Below are positions 7,707 to 14,488 of a DNA stretch of 16,751 nucleotides, one piece after another (the stretch's first letter is position 1; every line of letters starts with the position of its first letter). The notes beneath the pieces are model-generated. The model was not told where the DNA came from, did not search any database, and was given only the letters and a program-made list of their open reading frames with translations. The DNA is from an uncultured Sutterella sp. Its GTDB lineage: Bacteria > Pseudomonadota > Gammaproteobacteria > Burkholderiales > Burkholderiaceae_F. A program made the position numbers and the translations under genes. The DNA is taken from the NCBI GenBank assembly GCA_900538905.1, contig UPZS01000046.1:1-16751 (forward strand), in the 5' to 3' direction.

Positions 7707-8522
7707 ATGGCTCTGAGCGAAATTTTGCTTGTGGTTGCCGCCCTGGCCTACCTGGTTTGCGGCGTGGGCATTGTGAAGGTTTTGAACGCTCCCGAAGCGG
7801 TGGCGCCGGCCTGGTTGCGTACCGTCGGTTTTGTGGGTTTTGCCGCGCACGCCGTGGGCGTTCTGATGAATATGTTTGCGCCCGGAACGATTCGCTTCGG
7901 TTTTGGCATGGCTGTTTCGGCGCTGCTGTGCATTTCGGTGGCAATCGTGTTGGTCGAAAGCCTGGTGCACCGCATCAATGGTCTGATGGGTATCGTGATT
8001 GTGGTGTCGGCTTTCGGCACAGCTTTGCCGGTGGTGTTTCAGGGTGAGCTTTTCCCGGCACAGGAATGGTCGATTCTCTTTCGTGTTCACCTTTTGATGG
8101 CGCTTGCGGCATACAGCTTCATGACGATTGCCGTGGTGCAGGCGATTTTACTCACGCGCAAAGAGCGTGAAGTCGCCAATCCGGCGACCCTCAATAAGGG
8201 CGGTCTGTTGTCGAGTATGCCGAGCTTGCTCGCGATGGAGCGCATTCTTTTCCGCATTGTGGCCTGCGGTTTTGCCTGCCTCACCTGTGTCTTGATTCTG
8301 GGGGCGATGGCTACATACGAACTGCACCAGACCTACTTTATTTTTGAACATAAGACGATTCTGACGTGGCTGTCATGGATCGTGTTTGCCGTGCTTCTGG
8401 CCGGCCGCTATTTCCTCGGCTGGCGCAAGAAGAAGGCTCTTTCCTGGTTCTGGGCGGGCATTGTTTTCCTGGCAGTTGCCTATCTTGTGTACCGCTTTAT
8501 CCTGGACGCGATGATTCACTAG
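7707..8522 (+). CDS. CcsA/YpjD-family inner-membrane protein (cytochrome c assembly-like)
   Basis: A 271-residue polytopic protein with about eight hydrophobic segments. It resembles the YpjD/HemX branch of the CcsA/CcmC superfamily, in which relatives carry haem for cytochrome c maturation. The tryptophan-rich WWD haem-handling motif of true CcsA/CcmC is not present. Candidate haem or metal ligands are His48, His128 (FRVHLL) and His215 (FEHKT), and the blocks PSLLAMERILFR (172-183) and FEHKTILTWLSW (213-224) are typical of the family as I know it. The E. coli homologue also lies next to ffh in divergent orientation, which supports orthology. The start has only a weak GGGA upstream. The PP0621-family gene follows after 10 bp. 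The molecular function of this branch is unsettled. Confidence 0.85.
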   Translation: MALSEILLVVAALAYLVCGVGIVKVLNAPEAVAPAWLRTVGFVGFAAHAVGVLMNMFAPGTIRFGFGMAVSALLCISVAIVLVESLVHRINGLMGIVIVVSAFGTALPVVFQGELFPAQEWSILFRVHLLMALAAYSFMTIAVVQAILLTRKEREVANPATLNKGGLLSSMPSLLAMERILFRIVACGFACLTCVLILGAMATYELHQTYFIFEHKTILTWLSWIVFAVLLAGRYFLGWRKKKALSWFWAGIVFLAVAYLVYRFILDAMIH

Positions 8523-8532
8523 CGAGTCAACC

Positions 8533-8781
8533 ATGGGACGAATTCTCTTTTGGGTCATTCTGATCGTTGCCATCTACGCTGCCTTTGTGTTTGCGCGCAG
8601 TCGCCGCAGCAAGGAAGGGGTACATAAGCAGGTAGGCGGCAAAAAGTCGAAGTTTCCGACAGCCATGATTGAGTGCCCTGAATGCGGCGCTTACTTTCCC
8701 GAAGACGAGGCTGTGTTGGGCGACGGCAAGGCATACTGTTCGGAGCGATGCCGCAAAAAGGCACGAGCACACAGGGCCTGA
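8533..8781 (+). CDS. PP0621-family small membrane-anchored zinc-ribbon protein
   Basis: An 82-residue protein with one N-terminal membrane helix (about 4-20), a short basic linker (ARSRRSK), and a C-terminal cluster of four cysteines, Cys48, Cys51, Cys69 and Cys73, spaced CxxC...CxxxC. The arrangement MIECPECGAYFPEDEAV...YCSERC fits a small zinc ribbon facing the cytoplasm. This matches the PP0621 family of unknown function often found in beta- and gammaproteobacteria. ATG 8533 lies 10 bp after the YpjD-type gene, and ampD starts 1 bp after its stop, so it belongs to the same transcript. Confidence 0.88.
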   Translation: MGRILFWVILIVAIYAAFVFARSRRSKEGVHKQVGGKKSKFPTAMIECPECGAYFPEDEAVLGDGKAYCSERCRKKARAHRA

Positions 8782-8782
8782 A

Positions 8783-9412
8783 ATGGTGCCGAACCATGTT
8801 TTTGATGCCGAGGGCTGGCTTGAGGGTGTCGAACATCACGCAAGTCCTCATTTCAACGAGCGTCCGGCCGAAGACGCCGAGCCGCATGTGGTGGTGTTGC
8901 ACAATATTTCGTTGCCTCCGAACTGTTTTGAGACGGGGCTTGTGCGGGACCTCTTCATGGGAGAGCTTGATACGAAGGTTCATCCGGATTTGGCAGATCT
9001 CGAGGGGCTTCGGGTGTCGAGTCACTTCTTCATTGAGCGCAATGGCCGTATCGTGCAGTTTGTGGGGTGCGGCAAACGGGCCTGGCACGCCGGCGTGAGC
9101 CGCTTTAACGGACGCGACAATTGCAACGATTTTTCGATCGGCATCGAACTTGAGGGCACCGATTTCGTTGCGTTTGAGGACGAGCAGTATCAGGCGTTGG
9201 AAAAGCTATTGAAGGCCATTGACGCCCGATATGGTCTTTCGTATATTGTGGGGCACAGCGATATTGCTCCGGGGCGAAAAACAGATCCGGGGCCGCATTT
9301 TGATTGGGTGCGTTTGCACAGCGCCCGGTCGGCGTTCGGTAGCCCGCAGTTTGCAGGCGCCGCCGCGCGTCTGCAGTTGAGCATCCTCGAACAATCTTTC
9401 GTGCGCGCTTGA
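8783..9412 (+). CDS. ampD: 1,6-anhydro-N-acetylmuramyl-L-alanine amidase AmpD
   Basis: Cytoplasmic zinc amidase that removes the peptide from anhydro-muropeptides during cell-wall recycling. In species with AmpR its loss induces beta-lactamase. The zinc ligands fit AmpD: His40 (VVLHNISLP), His158 and Asp168 (GHSDIAPGRKTDPG), with Glu122 and Lys166 as the catalytic pair. Spacing His40-Glu122 (82) and His158-Asp168 (10) equals that of Citrobacter AmpD (34-116, 154-164). ATG 8783 is chosen because a longer frame from 8669 would overlap the preceding gene out of frame, while the N-terminus GWLEGVEHHASPHFNERP is family-like. The length of 209 residues is slightly above the usual 180-190. No ampR or beta-lactamase gene is nearby. 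Confidence 0.95.
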   Translation: MVPNHVFDAEGWLEGVEHHASPHFNERPAEDAEPHVVVLHNISLPPNCFETGLVRDLFMGELDTKVHPDLADLEGLRVSSHFFIERNGRIVQFVGCGKRAWHAGVSRFNGRDNCNDFSIGIELEGTDFVAFEDEQYQALEKLLKAIDARYGLSYIVGHSDIAPGRKTDPGPHFDWVRLHSARSAFGSPQFAGAAARLQLSILEQSFVRA

Positions 9413-9480
9413 GTTTATTTGAAGCCGCGCAGCTTTCACTTATTTTCGGCTTGCTTGTTTTTAAAGCGCAGCCTACGGTT

Positions 9481-10020
9481 ATGTACACGATTTTTTCTTT
9501 TCTGACCGGCCTGATCGGAAGCCTCCTTTTGTTGCGTGCCTGGTGTTGGACGCTAGCAATCACGCCGCGCGATCCAGTGGTGGGGTTCATTTGGAAAGCC
9601 ACCAATTGGCTTGTGACTCCTTTCGGCTTTGTGGTGCGGCCTCGCGGAAACTGGGATTTGCCCACGCTGGCGGCAACGGTTTTTGTTGCGTTGGTGCAGG
9701 TATGGGCCGGCCGAGAACTGATGGGTATGCCGGAGACGGCAACAGCTTTTATCGTAGCCATCATTGCAATGACATTGCGTTGGCTTGTCAATCTTTTGAT
9801 CTGGGGCACGATCATCTACTGCATTCTGTCGTTTTTTGCCAACCGCTGGTCGGGCTACATGGCGCTTTTGGGCACATTGCTTGATCCGTTCCTGCGCCCA
9901 TTTCGCCGTCTTTTGCCGCCCATCAAGGGATTTGACCTTTCACCGATTCTGTTTTTCTTGCTTTTGAATCTGGCGTTGCGTTTTCTGGTGCCCGCCAGTA
10001 TGGGCTTGTATGTTTTCTGA
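9481..10020 (+). CDS. YggT-family integral membrane protein
   Basis: A 179-residue hydrophobic protein made of two YggT-type repeats. The first contains LLLLRAWCWTLAITPRDPVVGFIWKATNWLVTP (about 15-47), the second the RPFRRLLPPIKGFDLSPILFFLLL block (about 140-163); each ends in paired helices. Function is poorly defined; family members have been linked to membrane-protein or osmotic/ion-stress phenotypes and to cell division and chloroplast relatives. The open frame extends back to TTG 9409, which overlaps the ampD stop, but ATG 9481 gives the normal family N-terminus. No good Shine-Dalgarno is visible for either, so the start is uncertain. It sits 68 bp after ampD and 18 bp before the MscS-type gene. 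Confidence 0.85.
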   Translation: MYTIFSFLTGLIGSLLLLRAWCWTLAITPRDPVVGFIWKATNWLVTPFGFVVRPRGNWDLPTLAATVFVALVQVWAGRELMGMPETATAFIVAIIAMTLRWLVNLLIWGTIIYCILSFFANRWSGYMALLGTLLDPFLRPFRRLLPPIKGFDLSPILFFLLLNLALRFLVPASMGLYVF

Positions 10021-10038
10021 GAGCATGAGTGAGGTGAG

Positions 10039-11478
10039 ATGACGACAACGACGAATTTGCCTGCCGTCGCAGACGGTGCGGACAACGTGCTTGCCAACGC
10101 CGGGCAGGCGGTGATCCACACTTCGGAAACGCTGCTCGGTGACATCGTGGCGCTTTTTTCGGGTACTACCTACGGGCATGTGTTTCTCGCTCAGATCGCA
10201 GCCATCGCGTTTGCGGTCTTTGTCGGCCTCGTGGTGCATAAGGTTGCGGGCGCCCGCATCAAGGCGCTTACGATTCACATCGGTCGCGAAAACTGGAAGG
10301 CCAAGGCTATTTCTCTGTGCCTCAATACGATCAACGATATTCTGTTTTCGGTAACGGCCGCGGCTCTTTTGTCGTTGTGTGTGTGGGGAATCACGGAAAC
10401 CGGTTTTTTAAGCGAACGCAGCGAACTGGTGCTCGTGCGCGTGGCCTATCAAATCTTTTATGCCTGGGCGATTCTGCTCGTGCTGATGCAGTTTCTCACG
10501 CTGCTTCTGGGCGAGCGCATGTTCGGGAAAAGTCTGCGGCATGCCGTTCGCATCGCTTTCTGGGTGCTGGCGGTTTTGCAAATCATTGATGTTTTGCCGG
10601 TCATTGTCGATTGGATGCGGGCATGTCAATTGCCGATCGGCACCGATAAGCTGACCGTCTGGGCGCTCATCGTCGGGGTCCTGACGCTTTTCTTGGCGCT
10701 GGGCATCGCTTCCCGCATTTCGGGCTTGTGCGAAGCGGCCATCATGAACATGCGCGAGATGGAGATGAATTCTCGTGTCGCGTTGGCTCGGTTATGTCGC
10801 GTGGGCTTTTTGATTCTCGGGGTTTTGATCGGTCTGTCGAGCGCGGGCATCGACCTGACGGTGCTCTCAGTCTTTGGCGGCGCCCTCGGCGTGGGCATCG
10901 GCTTTGGCATGCAGAAGATCGCATCGAACTATATTTCGGGGTTCATCATTTTGTGCGATAAGTCGATCAAGATCGGCGACATGGTAAATGCCGCAGGTTT
11001 TACCGGCATCATCACGCAGATCAACACCCGTTATTCTGTGCTGCGCAACACGTCAGGCGAAGAAATGATCGTGCCCAACGAAAATTTTGTCACGGGCAGC
11101 GTGATGAACTACTCGCACACCGACACGTCCACACTTGTGACTCTCGATGTCTCGTGTGCCTACGAGAGCGACGTTGATGAAGCACTGCGCGTTCTCTCAG
11201 AGTGTGTGCTTGCTCAGCCGCGTGTGTTGAATGATCCGAACCACAAACCATGGTTTGCTGTCACCGAGTTTGCCGCCAGCGGCATCAATCTGCGTGCAGC
11301 TTTCTGGATTGCTGATCCTCGCGACGGAACAGTGGTTCTCAAGAGCAACATTTTCCGAGCGGTGCTCAAAGCTTTTAACGAGGCGGGCATTGAAATTCCC
11401 TACGACAAGCTTGAGGTTACACTGAAGAACACGGCGGCGCCGGAGACGCAAGCCGCAGACCAAGCCTTGTCAAAGTAA
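10039..11478 (+). CDS. MscS-family mechanosensitive channel, large form
   Basis: A 479-residue inner-membrane channel of the small-conductance mechanosensitive class, which opens on hypo-osmotic shock. The N-terminal half has about five hydrophobic segments (near 50-68, 100-118, 138-158, 170-190, 206-224) that E. coli MscS (286 aa, three helices) lacks. A further helix (252-270) is followed by the pore-lining helix with its Gly/Ala packing motif GGALGVGIGFGMQ (280-292). The QKIASNYISGFIIL and KIGDMV blocks and the beta domain follow, with a mixed C-terminal domain ending near residue 465. This architecture fits the larger MscS paralogue class rather than MscS itself. A GAGGTGAG lies directly before ATG 10039. 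It is the last gene of the plus-strand group and ends at a bidirectional terminator shared with pstB. Confidence 0.9.
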   Translation: MTTTTNLPAVADGADNVLANAGQAVIHTSETLLGDIVALFSGTTYGHVFLAQIAAIAFAVFVGLVVHKVAGARIKALTIHIGRENWKAKAISLCLNTINDILFSVTAAALLSLCVWGITETGFLSERSELVLVRVAYQIFYAWAILLVLMQFLTLLLGERMFGKSLRHAVRIAFWVLAVLQIIDVLPVIVDWMRACQLPIGTDKLTVWALIVGVLTLFLALGIASRISGLCEAAIMNMREMEMNSRVALARLCRVGFLILGVLIGLSSAGIDLTVLSVFGGALGVGIGFGMQKIASNYISGFIILCDKSIKIGDMVNAAGFTGIITQINTRYSVLRNTSGEEMIVPNENFVTGSVMNYSHTDTSTLVTLDVSCAYESDVDEALRVLSECVLAQPRVLNDPNHKPWFAVTEFAASGINLRAAFWIADPRDGTVVLKSNIFRAVLKAFNEAGIEIPYDKLEVTLKNTAAPETQAADQALSK

Positions 11479-11492
11479 CAAACATCAGACGC

Positions 11493-11522
11493 AAAAAAGC
11501 GGCTCGAGTCGACCGCTTTTTT
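11493..11522. terminator. bidirectional terminator between mscS-type gene and pstB
   Basis: AAAAAAGCGG (11493-11502) pairs with CCGCTTTTTT (11513-11522) around a 10-nt loop. T-runs occur at both ends when read from each strand, so it can serve both converging genes. Confidence 0.85.
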
Positions 11523-11546
11523 GTTGCGAGAAAGAACACGTAACGC

Positions 11547-12323
11547 TTAACCGAAACGACCGTTGACGTAGTCGCGGGTGCGGGCGTTGGCAGCGTTGTT
11601 GAAGATCGTGTCTGTGTCGTCGAATTCGATGAGCTTGCCCATGAAGAAGAAGGCAGTCTTATCCGACACGCGTGCAGCCTGCTGCATGTTGTGGGTTACG
11701 ATGACGATGCATAACGACTGCTTGAGCTCGAGAATACTTTCTTCAACGCGTTGCGTGGCAATCGGGTCAAGAGCGCTGCACGGTTCATCCATCAGGAGTA
11801 CTTCAGGCTCTACGGCCAGAGCGCGGGCAATGCAAAGACGCTGCTGCTGACCGCCCGAAAGACCCAGAGCGCTTTCGTTCAAACGATCCTTGACTTCTTC
11901 CCACAGTGCGGCTCGGCGCAGACTTTCTTCGACTTTTTCAGCAAGAATCGAGCGACTGCTGATGCCTGCGACGCGCAGACCGTAGGCGACGTTTTCAAAG
12001 ATGGACTTCGGAAAAGGCGTAGGCTTTTGAAAGACCATACCCACGCGTTGGCGCAATTGCACCACATCGTAATTAGGTGCGTAGATGTCTTCACCGTCCA
12101 AAAGAATCTTTCCCTTAAGCGTGGTGTCGCAGATGAGCTCGTTCATGCGCGAGAGCGTACGCAGGAAGGTCGATTTGCCGCAACCTGAAGGCCCGATCAG
12201 AGCGGTGACTTCGTGATTGCGGAATTCCAGATTGATGTCAAACAGCGTTTGGGTATTTTCGTAGCTGAAATCAACGTGTTCGGCACGGATTTTGACTTCG
12301 TTTTTAGGTTCGGAAACGTTCAT
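11547..12323 (-). CDS. pstB: phosphate ABC transporter ATP-binding protein PstB
   Basis: ATPase of the high-affinity phosphate importer PstSCAB, acting on the cytoplasmic face of PstC/PstA. The 258 residues contain Walker [10 protein letters not shown] (44-52), Q-loop Gln99 in the PstB-specific [20 protein letters not shown] (98-117), signature LSGGQ (155-159), Walker B VLLMDE (175-180) and H-loop His211. The start MNVSEPKNE has no clear Shine-Dalgarno. The gene points away from pstS-pstC-pstA instead of following pstA as in the usual pstSCAB order. The control region between them gives it its own Pho-box array and -10 element, so phosphate-starvation induction can be kept. No phoU follows; the gene ends at a terminator facing the mscS-type gene. 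Confidence 0.97.
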   Translation of the reverse strand: MNVSEPKNEVKIRAEHVDFSYENTQTLFDINLEFRNHEVTALIGPSGCGKSTFLRTLSRMNELICDTTLKGKILLDGEDIYAPNYDVVQLRQRVGMVFQKPTPFPKSIFENVAYGLRVAGISSRSILAEKVEESLRRAALWEEVKDRLNESALGLSGGQQQRLCIARALAVEPEVLLMDEPCSALDPIATQRVEESILELKQSLCIVIVTHNMQQAARVSDKTAFFFMGKLIEFDDTDTIFNNAANARTRDYVNGRFG

Positions 12324-12424
12324 TTTTCAATACGTATGGGCAGAGGAAAATGCGCAAAGGCGAACGCAGAAGGATGCACTTTGCCGCGGCGCGCGAACTC
12401 TTTTCTTTCTTGCGCAGCAGGCGG

Positions 12425-12430
12425 ATGGTA
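12425..12430 (-). promoter_or_regulatory. -10 element of the pstB promoter
   Basis: TACCAT on the minus strand, four of six matches to TATAAT, exactly 10 bp after the last Pho-box repeat, which is the spacing of PhoB-activated promoters. It leaves a leader of roughly 95 nt before pstB. Confidence 0.6.
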
Positions 12431-12440
12431 GGTTGGTAAC

Positions 12441-12480
12441 GTGACTGTTTGATGCGTTTTTGATGACAGTTTGATGACAA
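12441..12480 (-). promoter_or_regulatory. Pho-box array (four repeats) driving pstB
   Basis: Read on the minus strand, four 7-bp direct repeats occur at 11-bp steps: TTGTCAT, CTGTCAT, AACGCAT, CAGTCAC. All three linkers are CAAA. The second repeat matches the E. coli Pho-box half-site CTGTCAT exactly. Two PhoB dimers could bind side by side. Confidence 0.88.
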
Positions 12481-12497
12481 GGGCAGAAAAGTTTTTG

Positions 12498-12537
12498 CTG
12501 TCATCAAATCGTCACAAAACGTTCGCTTGTTTGTCAC
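12498..12537 (+). promoter_or_regulatory. Pho-box array (four repeats) driving pstSCA
   Basis: On the plus strand 7-bp repeats at 11-bp steps read CTGTCAT (12498), TCGTCAC (12509), CGTTCGC (12520, weak) and TTGTCAC (12531), with linkers CAAA, AAAA and TTGT. The array points toward pstS and is a mirror counterpart of the pstB array, 17 bp away. Confidence 0.88.
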
Positions 12538-12547
12538 AAACGACGTT

Positions 12548-12553
12548 CAGCAT
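12548..12553 (+). promoter_or_regulatory. -10 element of the pstS promoter
   Basis: CAGCAT, three of six matches to TATAAT, placed exactly 10 bp after the last plus-strand Pho repeat. The weak match suits an activator-dependent promoter. The leader to pstS is about 120 nt. Confidence 0.45.
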
Positions 12554-12634
12554 TGCGGTTCTGAAAAGCGCCGAAGAGAAAAATTTCGAAGGTCGGACTT
12601 CCGTCGACGTTGAGGCGCTGACAACAAGGGGAAG

Positions 12635-12658
12635 TCAATGAAGGCCTTCACTCATTGA
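12635..12658 (+). other. stem-loop and six-codon ORF in the pstS leader
   Basis: TCAATGA (12635-12641) pairs perfectly with TCATTGA (12652-12658); the loop includes most of the palindrome TGAAGGCCTTCA. The same segment holds a tiny ORF, ATG 12638 to TGA 12658 (MKAFTH), with AAGGGGAAG just upstream, and CAATGAAGG recurs at 12663-12671 before pstS. A role in translation of pstS is conceivable but unproven. Confidence 0.3.
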
Positions 12659-12667
12659 ATTGCAATG

Positions 12668-12672
12668 AAGGA
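12668..12672 (+). promoter_or_regulatory. Shine-Dalgarno deciding the pstS start
   Basis: AAGGA lies 10 nt before ATG 12683 and inside the alternative frame that begins at ATG 12665. The pstA gene shows the same layout, ATGAAGGAAAA followed by its true ATG, which supports the downstream start in both. Confidence 0.65.
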
Positions 12673-12682
12673 AAAAACGCAA

Positions 12683-13486
12683 ATGTTCAAGAAACTCTGC
12701 CTTACCGCTGCGATGGTTGCTGCTGCGGCCACCTCTTTTGCCGGTGATTTGGTCATCAATGGTTCCACAACGGTTCTGCCTGTGGTTCAGAAGGCCACTG
12801 AAGCTTTCGCCAAGACCAACCCCGATGTGCACATCGCCCTTTCGGGTGGCGGCTCCGGCAACGGCGTCAAGGCGCTGATTGACGGGCTTACCAACATCGC
12901 CATGAGCTCGCGCGACATCAAGGGCAGCGAAGTGAAGCTTGCCGAACAGCGCGGCGTCAAGCCCTACCGTACGGCCGTCGCCGTGGATGCCATCGTCCCG
13001 GTTGTCAACAATGCCAACACGGTGAAGGATCTCACGCAGGAACAGCTCAAGGCCGTTTTCGAAGGCAAGATCCGCAACTGGAAGGAAGTTGGCGGCAAGG
13101 ATGCTCCGATTGTGGTGGTGAGCCGTGACTCGAGCTCGGGCACGTTTGAAACCTGGGAATCCCTTGTGATGAAGGGAGCCCGTGTAACCCCGCGCGCTCT
13201 GCTGCAGACCTCCAACGGTACGGTTGTGCAGACGGTTGCCAAGAATGTGAACGCCATCGGGTATATCGGCATCGGCTATCTCGACAACCAGACCAAGGCT
13301 CTGACGCTCGGCGGTAAGAAGGCGACGGCCGAAGCTGCTAAGACTAAGGAATGGCCGCTTTCTCGTGAACTCTACTTCTTCACGAACGGCGCTCCTGCAG
13401 GTGATGCCAAGGCCTTTACGGACTTTGTCGTGTCTCCTGCCGGTCAGAAGATTGTTCAGGAAACCGGTTTCGTTCCTCTGAAGTAA
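12683..13486 (+). CDS. pstS: periplasmic phosphate-binding protein PstS
   Basis: Secreted solute-binding protein that captures inorganic phosphate and delivers it to PstC/PstA. From ATG 12683 it has 267 residues, starting with a signal peptide (MFKK, hydrophobic core to residue 17, cleavage likely after SFA at 20). Phosphate-binding loops are visible as INGSTTVLPV (25-34), SGGGSGNG (54-61) and SRDSSSGTFE (147-156), which supply the Ser/Thr/Asp/Arg contacts known from PstS. It is of the shorter PstS type common outside enterics. The start at 12683 is preferred over 12665 because it gives a clean signal peptide and a Shine-Dalgarno. It is the first gene of the Pho-box-controlled pstSCA unit and is separated from pstC by a stable hairpin. 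Confidence 0.95.
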   Translation: MFKKLCLTAAMVAAAATSFAGDLVINGSTTVLPVVQKATEAFAKTNPDVHIALSGGGSGNGVKALIDGLTNIAMSSRDIKGSEVKLAEQRGVKPYRTAVAVDAIVPVVNNANTVKDLTQEQLKAVFEGKIRNWKEVGGKDAPIVVVSRDSSSGTFETWESLVMKGARVTPRALLQTSNGTVVQTVAKNVNAIGYIGIGYLDNQTKALTLGGKKATAEAAKTKEWPLSRELYFFTNGAPAGDAKAFTDFVVSPAGQKIVQETGFVPLK

Positions 13487-13506
13487 TTTAGAGACGGACA
13501 GCGTCA

Positions 13507-13564
13507 GCCGGCCTCGGACGTGCGGCAACAGCTCACCTGGAGTTGCCGCACGAAGGACGCCGGC
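13507..13564 (+). terminator. pstS-pstC intergenic hairpin (partial terminator or mRNA stabiliser)
   Basis: The inner stem GTGCGGCAAC (13520-13529) / GTTGCCGCAC (13542-13551) is a perfect 10 bp with a 12-nt loop. The outer GCCGGC segments (13507-13512 and 13559-13564) can also pair. There is no proper T-run after it (only GGTTTA), so it is not a classical full terminator. It more likely protects the pstS 3' end or reduces read-through so that PstS exceeds PstC/PstA. Confidence 0.65.
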
Positions 13565-13583
13565 GGTTTATCAAGAGGCCCAT

Positions 13584-14462
13584 ATGCGTTATGACTTTAG
13601 AGAAAAGGCTGTTGAAAGCGGATTAGCCGCTTTGGCCTTGCTCTCACTTGCCGTGCTCGCAGGCATTGTGTTTTATTTGTTTCGGGAAGGCCTTCCGGTT
13701 TTTGCCAGTACTGGTTTTCTCGACTTCATTTTCGGAACCGATTGGTATCCGGTGGGCGATCAGCCCGATTTTGAAATCGGTTCTCTGATTGCCGGCTCGC
13801 TTGCCGTGACTTTCCTGGCAAGTCTCTTTGCGGTGCCGCTCGGTCTGATGACGGCGGCATATCTCTCGGAAGTGGCTGCCAATACGACGCGCCGCATCAT
13901 TAAACCCTTTATCGAACTGCTCGCTGCATTGCCTTCCGTCGTGATCGGCTTCATCGGCATGGTTTTGGTGGCGCCGTGGCTTCAGAATACGCTTGGAATC
14001 GCCACCGGTTTGAACCTTTTCAATGCCGCTTTGATGCTCGCCTTCATGGCTGTTCCGACCATTTGTTCGATTGCCGAAGACGCGCTGCATGCTGTACCGC
14101 GTTCACTTAAGGACGCGTCACTTGCGCTCGGTGCAACGCCTTGGGAAACACTCAAGAACGTGACTTTCCCTTATGCACTCTCTGGTGTCGGTACCGCCGT
14201 GATGCTCGGCATGTCCCGTGCTCTCGGCGAAACGATGGTCGTGCTGATGGTCGCGGGAGGCGCTGCCATTGTGCCCGAATCGATCTTTGATCCGATCCGT
14301 CCGATGCCCGCTTCGATTGCCGCTGAAATGGCTGAAGCTCCCTTCGGCAGTCCCCATTATCACGCTCTGTTTGCAACCGGCATTGCGCTTTTCGTGATGA
14401 CCTTCATCTTCAACGCGATCGCCTTCCGCTTGGCGCAGAAGTACAAGACTCCTGCTGTGTGA
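13584..14462 (+). CDS. pstC: phosphate ABC transporter permease PstC
   Basis: Inner-membrane permease that forms the phosphate channel with PstA. The 292 residues contain about six hydrophobic helices (first 16-33). Between helices 1 and 2 is the typical PstC segment FIFGTDWYPVGDQPDFEIGSL (48-68), and the EAA loop ASLALGATPWETLKNVTFP (178-196) contacts PstB. The RALGETMVV (212-220) block is also PstC-like. AAGAGG (13573-13578) precedes ATG 13584 by 5 nt. The gene overlaps or nearly touches the pstA reading frame (TGATG at 14460-14464). Confidence 0.95.
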   Translation: MRYDFREKAVESGLAALALLSLAVLAGIVFYLFREGLPVFASTGFLDFIFGTDWYPVGDQPDFEIGSLIAGSLAVTFLASLFAVPLGLMTAAYLSEVAANTTRRIIKPFIELLAALPSVVIGFIGMVLVAPWLQNTLGIATGLNLFNAALMLAFMAVPTICSIAEDALHAVPRSLKDASLALGATPWETLKNVTFPYALSGVGTAVMLGMSRALGETMVVLMVAGGAAIVPESIFDPIRPMPASIAAEMAEAPFGSPHYHALFATGIALFVMTFIFNAIAFRLAQKYKTPAV

Positions 14463-14474
14463 TGAATTTGAATG

Positions 14475-14479
14475 AAGGA
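14475..14479 (+). promoter_or_regulatory. Shine-Dalgarno deciding the pstA start
   Basis: AAGGA lies 9 nt before ATG 14489. The in-frame alternatives GTG 14459 and ATG 14462, which overlap the pstC stop, have no ribosome-binding sequence. Confidence 0.65.
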
Positions 14480-14488
14480 AAAGCAAAA

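Noticed and set aside
7492..7944. 150-codon minus-strand frame reaching from the ffh/YpjD gap into the YpjD-type gene
   Set aside because: Pro/Arg/Ser-rich with no motif, and half of it is antisense to the membrane protein.
9105..9815. 236-codon minus-strand open frame across ampD and yggT
   Set aside because: It is antisense to two conserved genes and has low-complexity, Arg/Thr-rich composition.
12635..13528. 297-codon minus-strand open frame opposite pstS
   Set aside because: It mirrors the codon pattern of pstS, whose signal peptide, phosphate-binding loops and ribosome-binding site are clear. The antisense product resembles no family.
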